5,154 nt of DNA from assembly GCA_023267795.1 (NCBI GenBank), contig JAHFMP010000077.1, forward strand, positions 1 to 5,154, given 5' to 3'. Positions 5,111 through 5,154 of the stretch are shown here, one piece after another (position 1 is the stretch's first letter; each line of letters starts with the position of its first letter). A program made the translations under genes and the position numbers. The DNA comes from Candidatus Woesearchaeota archaeon (GTDB lineage: Archaea; Nanobdellota; Nanobdellia; Woesearchaeales; DSVV01). The notes beneath the pieces were generated by a model. That model ran no database searches, was not told the origin of the DNA, and worked only from the letters and a program-made list of their open reading frames with translations.

Positions 5111-5154
5111 GACATACAATGTTTCAAACAAAATATGCTGCTGGTCAATTTCTT

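Noticed and set aside
5119..5154. Possible divergent plus-strand gene start at 5119 (MFQTKYAAGQFL) or 5135 (MLLVNF)
   Set aside because: Too little sequence before the edge. The near-palindromic TATA at 5101-5110 could serve both strands and would suit 5135 better than 5119, but neither can be supported from 12 codons or fewer.

Overview
The window is A+T-rich archaeal DNA. The clearest evidence is a complete transcription factor B (TFB), supported by archaeal TATA boxes, some placed so that the transcript would begin at or next to the start codon, and by archaeal-type families: a DUF2683-like antitoxin, a COG1031-type radical SAM protein and a COG2112-type RIO-like kinase. The small zinc-ribbon protein and the wording of TFB resemble DPANN archaea, perhaps Woesearchaeota or a relative. 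That placement is an inference from remembered family sequences, not from a search.

Layout, left to right. The minus strand carries a large radical SAM enzyme (1-1204) that runs off the left edge. Upstream of it on the same strand is a type II toxin-antitoxin locus: an intact antitoxin (1431-1676) and a RelE-like toxin (1208-1438) that looks broken by an internal, frame-shifting deletion. The promoter of the radical SAM gene appears to lie in the short stretch after the toxin's ancestral stop codon. A 145-base divergent promoter region (1677-1821) leads to two tandem plus-strand genes (1822-2490 and 2534-3169). These encode related, probably exported beta-rich proteins of the DNRLRE/CBM96-like type, and both have a Cys-x8-Cys pair at the same alignment position. 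A T-rich tract separates them. After a 141-base leader/promoter region with a hairpin comes tfb (3311-4234). Eight bases beyond its stop, a minus-strand pair ends: a small zinc-ribbon protein (4243-4452) preceded by a RIO-like kinase (4460-5077), separated by 7 bases and probably co-transcribed. The kinase promoter lies near the right edge.

How they fit together: tfb is core transcription machinery. The kinase/zinc-ribbon pair and the radical SAM enzyme are conserved archaeal genes without a settled role. The toxin-antitoxin remnant and the two surface proteins are the accessory part. The most notable observations are the decayed toxin beside a still-intact antitoxin, the disulfide-bearing surface protein pair, a 12-bp inverted repeat over the promoter of the first surface protein, and a hairpin in the tfb leader. 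I see no rRNA, tRNA, CRISPR array or insertion sequence. No stretch over 300 bases lacks a gene.
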